Assembly: GCA_001644045.1 (NCBI GenBank)
Contig: LUUF01000103.1
Span: 43,205 to 107,204, forward strand
Length of the DNA: 64,000 nt
DNA from: Methylomonas methanica
GTDB taxonomy: Bacteria; Pseudomonadota; Gammaproteobacteria; Methylococcales; Methylomonadaceae
Reading direction: 5' to 3'
Made by a program: the position numbers and the translations under genes. Shown one piece after another: positions 25,545-34,813 of this stretch. Under the pieces are notes generated by a model. That model was not told the DNA's origin and ran no database searches. It was given only the letters and a program-made list of their open reading frames with translations. Each line of letters opens with the position of its first letter. Position 1 is the stretch's first letter.

Positions 25545-26057
25545 GGGGCGAGGACCGTCGCCAATTCGAGTGGTGCGGTATTTAACTAAGGTCTCGCGTT
25601 GGTAAGACCAACTGCAAAAAAATAAATACCGCCATTTGTTCGCAGTGGCACTAATAAGTCAAATTTAGCTATCTCCCGACCTAAACCTGAACATCACCAG
25701 CACCACTCCCGGGAAGTTACCTTGCGATCCGACTTAGTCAAGGTGAGCCATTGTCCTTAAAACAACAGGGTAGCTACTCGGCTAGCCTTATTAGGTAGCG
25801 AAGCATGGATTCGTCTACGCACCAATTTCCGCCCTCTATTCCATAACATCAGGCGGCTCGCACTTTAGGCACAGGCGTATTTTTCGAGGAAAAACCAAGC
25901 TAAATGCCCATAAAATCAATGTGCGACAAATTGTCACACTTTTTTGTAGACAGCGAGATTTTAATCCAATAGAATTCGCCCACTTTCAGCGAAGCGCAGA
26001 CGATTCGAAAGAATCCTGATCGTTAAATGAGGGGGGGATAGGCGACCGTTAATCCGG
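25545..26057. other. Structured intergenic region downstream of ydbL, no protein gene
   Basis: No credible ORF here. Four structures are visible. First, GCGGTATTTA (25575-25584) and TAAATACCGC (25623-25632) form a perfect 10-bp outer stem enclosing GGTCT/AGACC. Second, around 25770-25806 there is an AGCTACTCGGCTAGCC / AGGTAGCGAAGC segment that can fold in several ways. Third, GTGCGACAAATTGTCACAC (25921-25939), a near-perfect palindrome followed by six T, could be a terminator. Fourth, CGATTCGAAAGAATC lies near 25990. Base composition is less GC-rich than the flanking genes. Confidence 0.45.
25921..25945 (+). terminator. Possible rho-independent terminator
   Basis: GTGCGAC / GTCACAC pair around AAATT with one C-A mismatch, followed by T6 at 25940-25945. 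It lies 377 bases after ydbL, so it would end a long 3' extension or a separate transcript. The same palindrome could instead bind a protein. Confidence 0.4.
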
Positions 26058-26165
26058 TATAATAAAAACAATAAACGCAAGAAATTAACCTACTGTTCAA
26101 CGGTAGGCGTCCAATCAATATAAAAAATAAGACCGGACGAAGCCCACTTTATGTGGGCTTTTTTA
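26058..26165 (+). ncRNA. Candidate small RNA with its own -10 box and terminator
   Basis: A consensus TATAAT lies at 26058-26063, giving a start near 26070. The ~95-base transcript would hold a hairpin CCTACTG-TTCAA-CGGTAGG (26089-26107). It ends in a strong intrinsic terminator GCCCAC-TTTAT-GTGGGC followed by T6 (26142-26164). No start codon with an open frame of useful length fits inside. The -35 element is weak (GGGATA near 26035), so an activator or alternative sigma may be needed. It does not match an RNA family I can name. The neighbouring gene on the right is convergent, so the terminator is not explained by a plus-strand protein gene. Confidence 0.5.
26142..26164 (+). terminator. Rho-independent terminator
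   Basis: GCCCAC (26142-26147), loop TTTAT, GTGGGC (26153-26158), T6 (26159-26164). It ends the candidate small RNA and, read backwards, may also stop the lipoprotein transcript from the right. Confidence 0.8.
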
Positions 26166-26181
26166 TGCCTGCCGATTTAGC

Positions 26182-26955
26182 TCACAAGCCTGCCACTTTT
26201 TTATCGTCCTCTTCCTGAAAATTTCTGTAGTTGATCGATATTTTTAAACCGGCAAATCGGCCCGACATTTTGACCAATTCTGACGTGGTCTTATCGAACA
26301 TCAGCCTGACTTCACTCAAAGCCCTATCCTCGTAGCCTTCTTCGATATTCTTGGCATCCAACCGAAAATGGTAAAGATAGACTTCCTGTTTTTCTTCATC
26401 GGTAATTTCCAGCGGTTCGCCCAATTGTTTAATCACCGTGGCTTTTTTTGGTAACAGCGCGGCGATTTTTTCCATCTGATCGGCTTTGGCTCTCAACTGT
26501 TTTTTCTCTTCGTTGATTTCCGCACCGCCCAGCGAACGAAACGACGCTTCCAGAAACTCCGGTGGGGCGATTTGTAAAAACAAGTTGGAGAAAGTCCAGT
26601 CGGTGATTTTATCTTCCTTATTAAAGGCCAGATCCAGATAAAAACTGATCTCCGGCGCAATCAGCTTACTGTCTTTGTCTATTTTGCGGAACCAATAGCG
26701 CCAGCGCTTGCCGTCGCCTGTGTGTTCCTCGCTGCTGGCACGTAGCTTGGCCAGCGACACAAAATCTTCGCTCAACAGTTTGGGTTGTTTGAAATGCACG
26801 GTGAAATCGTCTTTAGATGTCACCGCAAAATAACGATCAAACTCGTCCATTTGCAAATAGGTTTGGTAGGCGTGCAACCAATGCAAGCAACCGGTCATGG
26901 TACTGAGTAAGGCAAAAGCCAGAAACAGGCGAAAAAAGCGGTTAATTTTATTCAT
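26182..26955 (-). CDS. Unrecognised lipoprotein downstream of hslO
   Basis: A 257-residue exported lipoprotein: a basic N terminus, hydrophobic helix FRLFLAFALLSTM and a lipobox MTGC with acylation at Cys22. The mature part is charged and mixed alpha/beta, with a helical KQLRAKADQMEKIAALLPKK near the middle; I recognise no domain. The start is supported by GAGGGTGAT directly before the ATG. It begins 7 bases after the hslO stop, so the two are almost certainly co-transcribed, which suggests but does not prove an envelope-stress connection. Confidence 0.68.
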   Translation of the reverse strand: MNKINRFFRLFLAFALLSTMTGCLHWLHAYQTYLQMDEFDRYFAVTSKDDFTVHFKQPKLLSEDFVSLAKLRASSEEHTGDGKRWRYWFRKIDKDSKLIAPEISFYLDLAFNKEDKITDWTFSNLFLQIAPPEFLEASFRSLGGAEINEEKKQLRAKADQMEKIAALLPKKATVIKQLGEPLEITDEEKQEVYLYHFRLDAKNIEEGYEDRALSEVRLMFDKTTSELVKMSGRFAGLKISINYRNFQEEDDKKVAGL

Positions 26956-26962
26956 ATCACCC

Positions 26963-27844
26963 TCAGTGCCGGGTAGGCGAGTTAGTATTGTTTTCGGCTG
27001 CCGGATTGGTCAGCAGGTTCTCCACGTCAACCTTGTCGAAATGGTATTGCGCTCCGCAAAATTGGCAATCGACTTCGATGTCCTCGCGTTCCTGCAAAAT
27101 TGCCTGTAATTCCGACCGCCCCAATGCGACTAAAGTGCCGCCGATTTTTTGCCGGGAGCAATTGCATTTGAATTCCACCGCTTCCGGTTCGTAAACTCTG
27201 ACCTTCTCTTGATGAAACAAGCGATGCAATAAATCTTCGCAATCCAGACTCAACAGTTCGTCGGCGGTAACGGTGCTGGCCAGTATTTCAATGCGTTCCC
27301 AATCGGCTTTATCCCGATTGCCGCTCGGCAATTCCTGGATGAACAGGCCGGCCGCATGGGTTTTGTTTGCAAACAGCCACAAACGGGTATCGAGTTGCTC
27401 CGACTGCGTGAAATAAGTTCTCAATACATCGGCCAGCGTTTCCGCTTCGACGCCGACGATACCTTGATACGGCTCGGCGTTTTCCGACTCCACCGTCAAC
27501 ACCAGTCGACCGCCCTCGCCTATCATTTCCTGCAAATTCGCGCCGGCCACACTGGTCTCGCTGCGCACCAAGCCTCTGATTTGCCTTTCGTTGCTGGATT
27601 GCGCCACCAGGGCCTTCAAATCGCCGCCGCCCTGAATCTGCATGATCATCGCGCCTTTAAACTTGATGGTTGCCGACAGCAAAACCACCGCAGCCAAGGC
27701 TTGCCCCATTTGCACATCGACGGCATCGTTGACCAAATGTTGATGCTGCTTGGCTTGTTGCCAGCTTTGTTCCAGCCGAACCCATTCGCCGCGCACTCCA
27801 TGTTCTTCAAAAATAAAGCGGCGTAAGCAATCTTGTTGTTTCAT
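26963..27844 (-). CDS. hslO: Redox-regulated chaperone Hsp33
   Basis: A 293-residue Hsp33. The C-terminal zinc switch is present as CNCS and CQFC (C-X-C and C-X2-C), four cysteines that bind zinc when reduced and form disulfides under oxidative stress, activating the holdase. The N-terminal domain shows LAAVVLLSATIKFKGAMIMQIQG, where family members have LLxATLKxxGRLxxQxQG. AGAGGAA precedes the ATG. Followed by the lipoprotein gene after 7 bases. Confidence 0.93.
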   Translation of the reverse strand: MKQQDCLRRFIFEEHGVRGEWVRLEQSWQQAKQHQHLVNDAVDVQMGQALAAVVLLSATIKFKGAMIMQIQGGGDLKALVAQSSNERQIRGLVRSETSVAGANLQEMIGEGGRLVLTVESENAEPYQGIVGVEAETLADVLRTYFTQSEQLDTRLWLFANKTHAAGLFIQELPSGNRDKADWERIEILASTVTADELLSLDCEDLLHRLFHQEKVRVYEPEAVEFKCNCSRQKIGGTLVALGRSELQAILQEREDIEVDCQFCGAQYHFDKVDVENLLTNPAAENNTNSPTRH

Positions 27845-27919
27845 GATTTAGTTGATTCCTCTTAACTGAGCCGCGATTATAATCCGCACTACCCCATCAT
27901 TCGACCTCGGGATGCACTT

Positions 27920-28552
27920 ATGTCTTTTCTATTCAAAAAAACCGCAATGCCCAGCGCCGAACAAGCCTTACCGGGACGCCAGCAAGCCATAGACAGCGGC
28001 GAAGTTCACGCGGTCAACGGACATCCTATCCATCCGCCATTTCCGGCGCATCTGCAACAAGCCGTGTTCGGCATGGGCTGTTTCTGGGGTGCGGAGCGTA
28101 AATTCTGGCAACAAACCGGCGTATTCAGCACCGCAGTCGGCTATGCCGGCGGTTTTACGCCCAACCCGACTTACCAGGAAATTTGCACAGGTCTAACCGG
28201 CCACGCCGAAGTGGTGTTGGTGGTGTTTGACCCGGCCGCGATTACTTATCGAAATTTACTGGCAATATTTTGGGAGTCTCACAATCCCACCCAAGGTATG
28301 CGGCAAGGCAACGATGTCGGCACCCAATACCGTTCCGTTATTTATTGCCACGGCGACCAATATCAAGCGGCCGTGGCAAGCCAACAACAGTATCAAGCAC
28401 AGTTAGTCGCTGCCGGTTTTAATGAAATAACCACCGAAATCCGCGATGCCCCGATTTTTTATTACGCCGAGGAAGATCATCAACAATATCTGGCTAAAAA
28501 CCCGTCCGGATACTGTGGCTTGGGCGGCTTGGGTGTTTGTTTTTCGGGGTAG
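27920..28552 (+). CDS. msrA: Peptide methionine-S-sulfoxide reductase A
   Basis: A 210-residue MsrA. The catalytic motif [13 protein letters not shown] holds the nucleophilic Cys52, with YAGG, GHAEVV and the C-terminal [12 protein letters not shown] carrying the resolving cysteines. It repairs oxidised methionine in proteins. The N-terminal ~45 residues match the longer enterobacterial-type MsrA. It is divergent from hslO, another oxidative-stress gene, across 75 bp. Confidence 0.94.
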   Translation: MSFLFKKTAMPSAEQALPGRQQAIDSGEVHAVNGHPIHPPFPAHLQQAVFGMGCFWGAERKFWQQTGVFSTAVGYAGGFTPNPTYQEICTGLTGHAEVVLVVFDPAAITYRNLLAIFWESHNPTQGMRQGNDVGTQYRSVIYCHGDQYQAAVASQQQYQAQLVAAGFNEITTEIRDAPIFYYAEEDHQQYLAKNPSGYCGLGGLGVCFSG

Positions 28553-28605
28553 TCGAATCGCCAAGAAATGCTAAGGCATTATAAGACTTGAGATTATTGT
28601 TTCAC

Positions 28606-28626
28606 CGCCATCCCTGGCGAGTTTTT
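28606..28626 (+). terminator. Short terminator after msrA
   Basis: CGCCA (28606-28610), loop TCCC, TGGCG (28615-28619), then AG and T5. A 5-bp GC-rich stem, so modest strength; it separates msrA from the xoxF promoter region. Confidence 0.6.
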
Positions 28627-28689
28627 CCGGTTGACTTTTAGGAAAAAATCCTTCAATTTACGCGTCTGGTGTGGCTCTCCCTCTGCGCT

Positions 28690-28753
28690 CGGCTATAGCC
28701 GAACAAGCCCTAAAGGGCAGTCATCCAAACAGAGCTTTAAAACTAATATTAGT
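28690..28753 (+). promoter_or_regulatory. Three palindromes upstream of xoxF
   Basis: CGGCTATAGCCG (28690-28701, perfect), GCCCT-AA-AGGGC (28707-28718) and ACTAATATTAGT (28742-28753, perfect) lie 56-119 bases before the xoxF ATG. They are candidate operators or promoter elements for regulation of this locus, for instance by the lanthanide response known for xoxF genes; which protein binds is unknown. Confidence 0.5.
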
Positions 28754-28808
28754 CTTAACAACACAAAACCGTACTCTGTCTCATCAACAGATTACCAGGA
28801 GGAAACAT

Positions 28809-30662
28809 ATGAAGAAGCCTGTAAAAAACTGGCTGCTTGCTTCGACTGTAGCTACTTTACTTGCTGCACCAACTGTCTCTACTGCTAACGACGACTTAGA
28901 AAAATTAACCCAAAACCCTGCTAACTGGGCATCTTGGGGCGGCGACTACGCCGGCACTCGTTATAGCAAACTGTCGCAAATCAACGCTCAAAACGTTAAA
29001 AACCTGCAACCAGCCTGGTCTTTCTCTACAGGTGTTCTGCGTGGTCACGAGGGTGGTCCTTTAGTTGTTAACGGCGTTCTGTTCATCCACACTCCGTTCC
29101 CTAACACCGTTTACGCGATCGACCAAAAAACCAAAGCAGTCATCTGGGAATTCACCCCAACCATGGATGCCGACGTAACCATCCCCGTGATGTGCTGCGA
29201 TACCGTTAACCGCGGCTTGGCTTACGGCGACGGCAAAATCTTCCTGCAACAATCAGACACCGTTCTGACTGCACTGGATGCCAAAACCGGTAAACGCGTA
29301 TGGAGCGTACAAAACGGCGACCCGAAACTGGGTATGACCAACACCAACGCGCCATTGGTTGTTAAAGATAAAGTCATTACCGGTATTTCCGGCGGTGAGT
29401 TTGGTGTTCGCGGCTTCTTGGCAGCTTACAACATCCGTACCGGTCAACTGGAATGGAAAGGCTACAGCATGGGTCCTGATAAAGACACCCTGTTGAAACC
29501 AGGTAAATCCACCACTTGGGAAAACGGCAAAGTCACTCCTGTTGGCGCTGATTCAGGCACCAGCACTTGGAAAGGCGACCAATGGAAAATCGGCGGCGGC
29601 ACCACCTGGGGTTGGTACTCTTACGATCCTAAACTGAACCTGGTTTATTACGGCTCAGGCAACCCATCTACCTGGAACCCTGTACAACGTCCAGGCGACA
29701 ACAAATGGTCCATGTCTTTGTGGGCTCGTGACGCCGACACCGGTGAAGTTAAATGGGTTTACCAAATGACTCCACATGACGAGTGGGACTACGACGGTAT
29801 CAACGAAACCGTTCTGGTTGACCAAGAAGTGAAAGGCAAACTGCACAAAACTATCGTGCATTTCGACCGTAACGGCTTCGGTTATACCCTGGACCGCGAA
29901 ACCGGCGAACTGTTGGTTGCTGAAAAATTCGACAAATCAGTTAACTGGGCAACTCACGTTGACCTGAAATCAGGTCGTCCAGAAGTTGTGCCTGAGTTCT
30001 CTACCGAACACCACGGCGAAGACGTCAACACTGTAGGTACTTGCCCTGCGGCGTTGGGTTCTAAAAACCAACAACCTGTTTCTTACTCTCCACAAACCGG
30101 CCTGTTCTACATCTCGGGCAACCATTTGTGCATGGAGTACGAACCGTTTGAAGTTTCTTACACAGCAGGCCAACCTTATGTAGGTGCTACGCTGTCTATG
30201 ATGCCTGCTGGCGCTGACGTGCTGACCGGTAAACCAGACGGCACCACCAACCTGGGTCAGTTCACTGCGTATGACGCTAAAACAGGCAAAATCGCTTGGT
30301 CTAACAAAGAGCAATTCTCTGTATGGTCAGGTTCAGTTGCTACCGCTGGCGGCGTGGTATTCTACGGCACCCTGGAAGGCTACCTGAAAGCTGTTGATGC
30401 TAAAACCGGTAAAGAATTGTACAAATTCAAAACCCCATCAGGCATCATCGGCAACGTAAATACCTGGGAATTTGACGGCAAACAATACGTTGGCGTTCTG
30501 TCAGGTATCGGTGGCTGGGCTGGTATCGGTATCGCAGCAGGTATCGACGACGGCACATCAGCATCTAGCTCAGAAGGTTTGGGTGCGGTTGGTGCTTACA
30601 GAAGCTTGAGCTCCTACACCAAATTGGGTGGTACACTGACCGTGTTCGCTCTGCCTAACTAA
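28809..30662 (+). CDS. xoxF: Lanthanide-dependent PQQ methanol dehydrogenase
   Basis: A 617-residue periplasmic quinoprotein that oxidises methanol. The signal peptide ends near residue 26 (APTVSTA-ND). The eight-bladed propeller shows repeated W-motifs such as [12 protein letters not shown]. Cys129-Cys130 is the vicinal disulfide over PQQ. Metal ligands are Glu197, Asn285, catalytic Asp327 and Asp329; the extra Asp in DEWDYDG, where calcium-type MxaF has Ala, marks the lanthanide enzyme. The ATG at 28809 has AGGAGG at 28797-28802 and directly precedes the signal peptide. Codons favour GTT, GCT, GGT and AAA more than the neighbours do, as expected for very high expression. Followed by a strong terminator and xoxJ; no xoxG cytochrome gene is adjacent. 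Confidence 0.97.
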   Translation: MKKPVKNWLLASTVATLLAAPTVSTANDDLEKLTQNPANWASWGGDYAGTRYSKLSQINAQNVKNLQPAWSFSTGVLRGHEGGPLVVNGVLFIHTPFPNTVYAIDQKTKAVIWEFTPTMDADVTIPVMCCDTVNRGLAYGDGKIFLQQSDTVLTALDAKTGKRVWSVQNGDPKLGMTNTNAPLVVKDKVITGISGGEFGVRGFLAAYNIRTGQLEWKGYSMGPDKDTLLKPGKSTTWENGKVTPVGADSGTSTWKGDQWKIGGGTTWGWYSYDPKLNLVYYGSGNPSTWNPVQRPGDNKWSMSLWARDADTGEVKWVYQMTPHDEWDYDGINETVLVDQEVKGKLHKTIVHFDRNGFGYTLDRETGELLVAEKFDKSVNWATHVDLKSGRPEVVPEFSTEHHGEDVNTVGTCPAALGSKNQQPVSYSPQTGLFYISGNHLCMEYEPFEVSYTAGQPYVGATLSMMPAGADVLTGKPDGTTNLGQFTAYDAKTGKIAWSNKEQFSVWSGSVATAGGVVFYGTLEGYLKAVDAKTGKELYKFKTPSGIIGNVNTWEFDGKQYVGVLSGIGGWAGIGIAAGIDDGTSASSSEGLGAVGAYRSLSSYTKLGGTLTVFALPN

Positions 30663-30690
30663 GATCTATCTCGTTAGATTTCAGTAAAGC

Positions 30691-30724
30691 AAGCCTTGGC
30701 CGAGTAATCGGCCAAGGCTTTTTT
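30691..30724 (+). terminator. Strong terminator between xoxF and xoxJ
   Basis: AAGCCTTGGCCGA (30691-30703), loop GTAA, TCGGCCAAGGCTT (30708-30720), T-run to 30724. The 13-bp perfect stem should end most xoxF transcripts, leaving xoxJ at a lower level through readthrough or a separate start. Confidence 0.92.
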
Positions 30725-30755
30725 ACGTATAGACCCCAGCTAAAAGGAAACTGCG

Positions 30756-31613
30756 ATGAAAATGTTCTCAACCGCCTCAAAACTAATAATGACGGCGACC
30801 TTGGCTGTATCCACTATTTCCGTGAACGCCCAAGACAAATTCAGGGTTTGCGCCGATCCGTTAAACCCGCCCTATTCCACCAAGGAACAAACCGGCTACG
30901 AAAACAAAATTGCTGCCCTCTTTGCCGAGCAACTAGGACAGGAACTGGAATACACCTGGCTACCGGAACGAATCGGCTTTATTCGCAACACACTGAAAGC
31001 CGAGAACGACAACGGCGAAGGTTTTAAATGCGACGTGGTGATGGGCGTGCCAGCCGGTTACGATCTTACCGACACCAGCAAACCTTACTTTCACTCAACT
31101 TATGTACTACTAATTGCCAAAGGCCGCGGCTGGGACGACATTAAAGACAGCCCGCAATTAGCCAACCTTCCCTTGGACAGACAAGAGAAACTGAAAATAG
31201 CGATGTTCGACCGTGGCCCAGGCACTGAGTGGCTGCAAAAAAGCGGCTTGCTGGAGCAAGGTGTCCCCTATCAAAGCATGACGGGCGACAGCGAACACAA
31301 CACCGCTATGCAAATCGAGAAAGACTTACGCACAAAAAAAATAGACATGGTGATTTTGTGGGGACCGATGGCCGCTTATGTGCAGTCACAAGCCCCCAAG
31401 GGCAGCTATATTACGATACCCATGCAATCATCGCCCGGCTTGAAATTTGATTTTTCGATAGCGATGGGCTTGCGTCAAGGCGACAACAAACGCAAGCAAC
31501 AACTGAATGAATTAATCGACAAAAACCTGGACAAAATTCAAGCCATCATCGCAAGTTACAACATCGCTGTATTGCCGATCCCCGCGGAAACCGGCAAAAA
31601 AGACGACGATTGA
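30756..31613 (+). CDS. xoxJ: XoxJ-like periplasmic binding protein
   Basis: A 285-residue periplasmic substrate-binding-fold protein with a signal peptide ending near residue 25 (TISVNA-QD). FRVCADPLNPPYSTKEQTGYENKIA, read in two pieces at 29-53, is the start typical of MoxJ/XoxJ proteins of methanol oxidation clusters. Such proteins are thought to activate or bind the dehydrogenase or deliver it to its cytochrome. AAAAGGAAA lies before the ATG. Located 93 bases after xoxF. Confidence 0.88.
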   Translation: MKMFSTASKLIMTATLAVSTISVNAQDKFRVCADPLNPPYSTKEQTGYENKIAALFAEQLGQELEYTWLPERIGFIRNTLKAENDNGEGFKCDVVMGVPAGYDLTDTSKPYFHSTYVLLIAKGRGWDDIKDSPQLANLPLDRQEKLKIAMFDRGPGTEWLQKSGLLEQGVPYQSMTGDSEHNTAMQIEKDLRTKKIDMVILWGPMAAYVQSQAPKGSYITIPMQSSPGLKFDFSIAMGLRQGDNKRKQQLNELIDKNLDKIQAIIASYNIAVLPIPAETGKKDDD

Positions 31614-31628
31614 AATGCCCTTTAAGGT

Positions 31629-33101
31629 CTAGCGCCCAAACAATCTAACCAAATGGGCAAAATGTCCGGCTTTGTCATCGGTTAGCTGCGACCAATCGAA
31701 CCGCCAGCGCCAATTTCCTTCGGTTGTGCCTGGCGTGTTCATCCGGTCGGGCGATCCCAGCTTCAAAATATCCTGCATCGGAATCACCGCCAGATTGGCA
31801 ACCGACCCGAATGCAGCATGAATCAAGGCGCTGGGCATGGGTAGGCTAGACCAGCCGAGATAATCGTAAATACGCTGTTTCTCGCCGTCGTTAAGCCCCT
31901 CGAACCAACCCAGCGTGGTATCGTTATCGTGGGTGCCGGTGTAGACCACGCTGTTTTTCTGATAATTGCACGGCAAATAAGGATTGCGGCTATCGTCGCC
32001 AAACGCAAACTGCAAAATCTTCATGCCCGGCAAATCGAAATCGTCGCGCAAGGCTTCCACTTCTTCGGTGATGATACCCAAGTCTTCGGCCACCAAGGAT
32101 AAAGAGGCAAATTGCTCCTGAATGGCCGCCAGCAATTCGGCACCCGGCGCTTTAACCCAACGCCCGTTGATTGCAGTATTCTCGCTGGCCGGAATCTCCC
32201 ATGCCGCCTCCAAGCCGCGAAAATGATCGATTCGCAAAATATCGAACATTTCGTACTGGGATTTAATCCTGTCCAACCACCATTTGAAGCCGGTTTTCTG
32301 CAGATAATCCCAGTCGTAGTGCGGGTTACCCCAGCGTTGGCCATTCTCGGAGAAGTAATCGGGCGGTACGCCGGCCACCGTATCCATTTCCCCCAAATCG
32401 TTAAGTTTGAATACAGCCCGATTCGCCCAAACGTCGGCGCTGTCGTAAGACACAAATATCGGAATGTCGCCAAACATCAGTACGCCATGCTTGGCTGCGT
32501 AATCTTTCAATTCATGCCATTGCCGAAAAAATACATACTGTTCAAATTTGATGGTTTCGATTACAGCCTTCAGCAACTGCTTGGATTCGTTCAGCGCGTT
32601 CGGCTCGCGCTGCTTCAACGCATCCGGCCATTGATTCCAACTTTTATGTCCAAACACATTACGCAAGGCGATGAACAGCGCAAAGTCATCCAGCCAATCG
32701 GCCTTTTGCACGCAAAACTGTTTGAAGTCGTGTTGTTGCTCCGCATCCGCCAAGCTTTGGAAGCCATAAAACGCCTTGGTTACCAGACAACTCTTGGTGT
32801 ATTCGGCATTGGTATGACAATCGCCGCAGCGATCCGTGGTTTGCAGCCAGCCCTTATCGGCCAGCCATTGAATATTAATCAAGGCGGGATTGCCGGCATG
32901 CGCCGACAAACACTGGTAAGGCGAACCGTCGCCATGCGGCATGCCCAGCGGCAAGGTCTGCCAGACGGTGGCGCCTATATCGTGTAGAAAATTAACAAAA
33001 TTGAAGGCTTCCTTACCTAAATCGCCACACTCTCCACGGCCCGGCAACGATGTTATGTGTAGCAAAACACCTGCGCGGCGTTTATCCAAGAGAGCACCCA
33101 T
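31629..33101 (-). CDS. malQ: 4-alpha-glucanotransferase (amylomaltase)
   Basis: A 490-residue GH77 enzyme. The N terminus RRAGVLLHITSLPGRGECGDLG is characteristic, the nucleophile region is ILRIDHFRGLEAAWEIP, and the acid/base region follows at LVAEDLGIITEEVE. GTHDNDTTLGW also matches the family. It transfers maltodextrin units between glucans and releases glucose, so it remodels or recovers glycogen chains. It is the last gene of the glgC-GH57-malQ group, 20 bases after the GH57 stop. Confidence 0.93.
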   Translation of the reverse strand: MGALLDKRRAGVLLHITSLPGRGECGDLGKEAFNFVNFLHDIGATVWQTLPLGMPHGDGSPYQCLSAHAGNPALINIQWLADKGWLQTTDRCGDCHTNAEYTKSCLVTKAFYGFQSLADAEQQHDFKQFCVQKADWLDDFALFIALRNVFGHKSWNQWPDALKQREPNALNESKQLLKAVIETIKFEQYVFFRQWHELKDYAAKHGVLMFGDIPIFVSYDSADVWANRAVFKLNDLGEMDTVAGVPPDYFSENGQRWGNPHYDWDYLQKTGFKWWLDRIKSQYEMFDILRIDHFRGLEAAWEIPASENTAINGRWVKAPGAELLAAIQEQFASLSLVAEDLGIITEEVEALRDDFDLPGMKILQFAFGDDSRNPYLPCNYQKNSVVYTGTHDNDTTLGWFEGLNDGEKQRIYDYLGWSSLPMPSALIHAAFGSVANLAVIPMQDILKLGSPDRMNTPGTTEGNWRWRFDWSQLTDDKAGHFAHLVRLFGR

Positions 33102-33121
33102 GTTGTTTGTTCCGTTTATTT

Positions 33122-34813
33122 TTATAATTGATTACCACGCCGCATTGCGCCACCCATCGCAGGACTACCGCTACCTTGCGTGAACGACAAGGCCAGATAC
33201 GGCGGAGGTTCTTCGCCCAGCAAACGATATAGATTGCTCAAGTTAAGCCGATACTGTTTTTCAAAATCGCTGACCGCTTCGCCGGGATTATAATCGCCAA
33301 ACCACCAAAACCAATCCGATCCCTCGCAGACGCCCAATTGCACCTGTGCGACAGCCAGTTGTTGCTCGGATAGATTGCCGTTGGCGACGGCTTTATCGAA
33401 GGCGATTTTCACATCGCCCAGCATATCCCAGCCGCAGTTTTTGTCGGCATCGCCAATCCAGGTCGAAAACGTACCATACACCCAGCTACCCGCAACCAAT
33501 TTCGGCAAGAATCCAGCCTCAGGAGCAGCACTATCCAGATATTCGGAAAAAGTGGTTAATTCGATGCGCGGATGTTCGCTCAGCCGCTTATACAGCGCAC
33601 TAAGAAAATGATACCCGTTATCCGGAAAATATTCCCAAGCATTTTCGCCGTCCATGATTATCGAAACCAGCGGGGATTGTTTTTCGTAGTCGGCAATGTT
33701 TTCCAGATGCTGGATCAGATCCGCCACCGCATCGTCGGCATGCCATTTCGAATATTCAAACCCGATTAAATCCGACAAACCATCGTCGCGAAAAAAGCAG
33801 GCTATCTCGGCGGAACCCAGCTTAAACGGCCTATGTACACTAACTGCTTCGCCAATCCCGCAGGCGCGTATGCTGTTATGCAAAACGTTGCCGCCGCTGG
33901 CCGCCCATTTGAAACCAAAATCAGCTAACACCTGCAAAGTCCGCTGACTGACACTACCCTCGGACGGCCAGCAACCTTGCGGCTCGAAACCGAAAAAATG
34001 CCGGAAAGTCGCCAAACCCTTTTGCAAGTGCCAACGCACGCGCTCTTCACCGCCGGGATAATGGCTAATAGCGGGCAAGATTACGCCCGGCATAGCTTCG
34101 CGGGCGCTGTCTATCTCAAGCATCAACGGCATGATCGGATGCGCATAAGGCGTCACCGACAGTTCGATGCGGCCTTTTCTGGCCAAGGCTTTATAACGGT
34201 ATATAACTTTGGATAAAAGGTCGCCGATAATTTCAACAATCTCGATCCGGTCATGCAAACTAAAGCCGCTGCCCTTTTCGATTAAGCGTTTGACGCGATT
34301 ATCGTTCAGCTTGACGGTCTCGCCCATCCAGACCAGGTGATACCAGACCAAAATGTCGGAAATGAATTGCGCATTCAGGTAATTGACTGAATCCTGGTGC
34401 GCCTCAATCCAATCGGCCATATCGATTAATTTGCGAAACGCCGGATAGCGCTCGATCTGCCGTTCGCGATTGGCTTTCCTGCAATCGCGCAACAATTTTA
34501 AGCGCTTCTCCGGATCGGCGGAGACGGAAGGTTCGACCAAAGCCGCCAACAAGGGGTCTTTGATGGCGATTCTGTCGTGCAAATAGCCGCTGACCTGATT
34601 GGAATAATCCTCGATCTGCTCCAGCAAGATAGGCGCAAAATTCACCACCGCCTTTGCCGCCGGGGTGGCTTCCAGGTGCGCCACCATATCAACGTAGTCT
34701 TTAATCACATGCAGATAAGTCCACGGCAGCTTGAATTCGCCGCTCTGCATGTCGCGGTACTCCGGCTGGTGCATGTGCCAACACAGCACCAGCTTGAGCT
34801 TTTTATCGGACAT
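33122..34813 (-). CDS. GH57 family glycoside hydrolase (alpha-glucan acting)
   Basis: A 563-residue GH57 protein. The family start [16 protein letters not shown] is clear, as are [29 protein letters not shown] (catalytic-nucleophile region of GH57) and [14 protein letters not shown]57 includes amylases, branching enzymes and 4-alpha-glucanotransferases; the exact activity cannot be chosen from sequence, but placement between glgC and malQ points to glycogen or maltodextrin handling. The start overlaps the glgC stop by 11 bases, with CGGAAC upstream of the ATG. Confidence 0.88.
   Translation of the reverse strand: MSDKKLKLVLCWHMHQPEYRDMQSGEFKLPWTYLHVIKDYVDMVAHLEATPAAKAVVNFAPILLEQIEDYSNQVSGYLHDRIAIKDPLLAALVEPSVSADPEKRLKLLRDCRKANRERQIERYPAFRKLIDMADWIEAHQDSVNYLNAQFISDILVWYHLVWMGETVKLNDNRVKRLIEKGSGFSLHDRIEIVEIIGDLLSKVIYRYKALARKGRIELSVTPYAHPIMPLMLEIDSAREAMPGVILPAISHYPGGEERVRWHLQKGLATFRHFFGFEPQGCWPSEGSVSQRTLQVLADFGFKWAASGGNVLHNSIRACGIGEAVSVHRPFKLGSAEIACFFRDDGLSDLIGFEYSKWHADDAVADLIQHLENIADYEKQSPLVSIIMDGENAWEYFPDNGYHFLSALYKRLSEHPRIELTTFSEYLDSAAPEAGFLPKLVAGSWVYGTFSTWIGDADKNCGWDMLGDVKIAFDKAVANGNLSEQQLAVAQVQLGVCEGSDWFWWFGDYNPGEAVSDFEKQYRLNLSNLYRLLGEEPPPYLALSFTQGSGSPAMGGAMRRGNQL

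Noticed and set aside
25740..25830. Resemblance of AGGTAGCGAAGC and nearby bases to the 3' half of a class I cyclic-di-GMP riboswitch
   Set aside because: The conserved 5' half (GGGCAAACC-like and ACGCAAAGC) is absent on both strands and no gene follows in the right orientation.
25921..25939. CRP/FNR-type operator
   Set aside because: Outer TGTG and CACA match, but the spacing is wrong (nine bases between half-sites rather than six) and the palindrome is followed by T6, so a terminator is simpler.
26089..26107. tRNA T-arm
   Set aside because: GTTCAA in a loop looks like a T-loop, but the stem and loop sizes are wrong and no acceptor, D or anticodon arm surrounds it.
28671..28808. Upstream extension of xoxF
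   Set aside because: The added 46 residues lack homology, the signal peptide would become internal, and AGGAGG at 28797 clearly serves the ATG at 28809.
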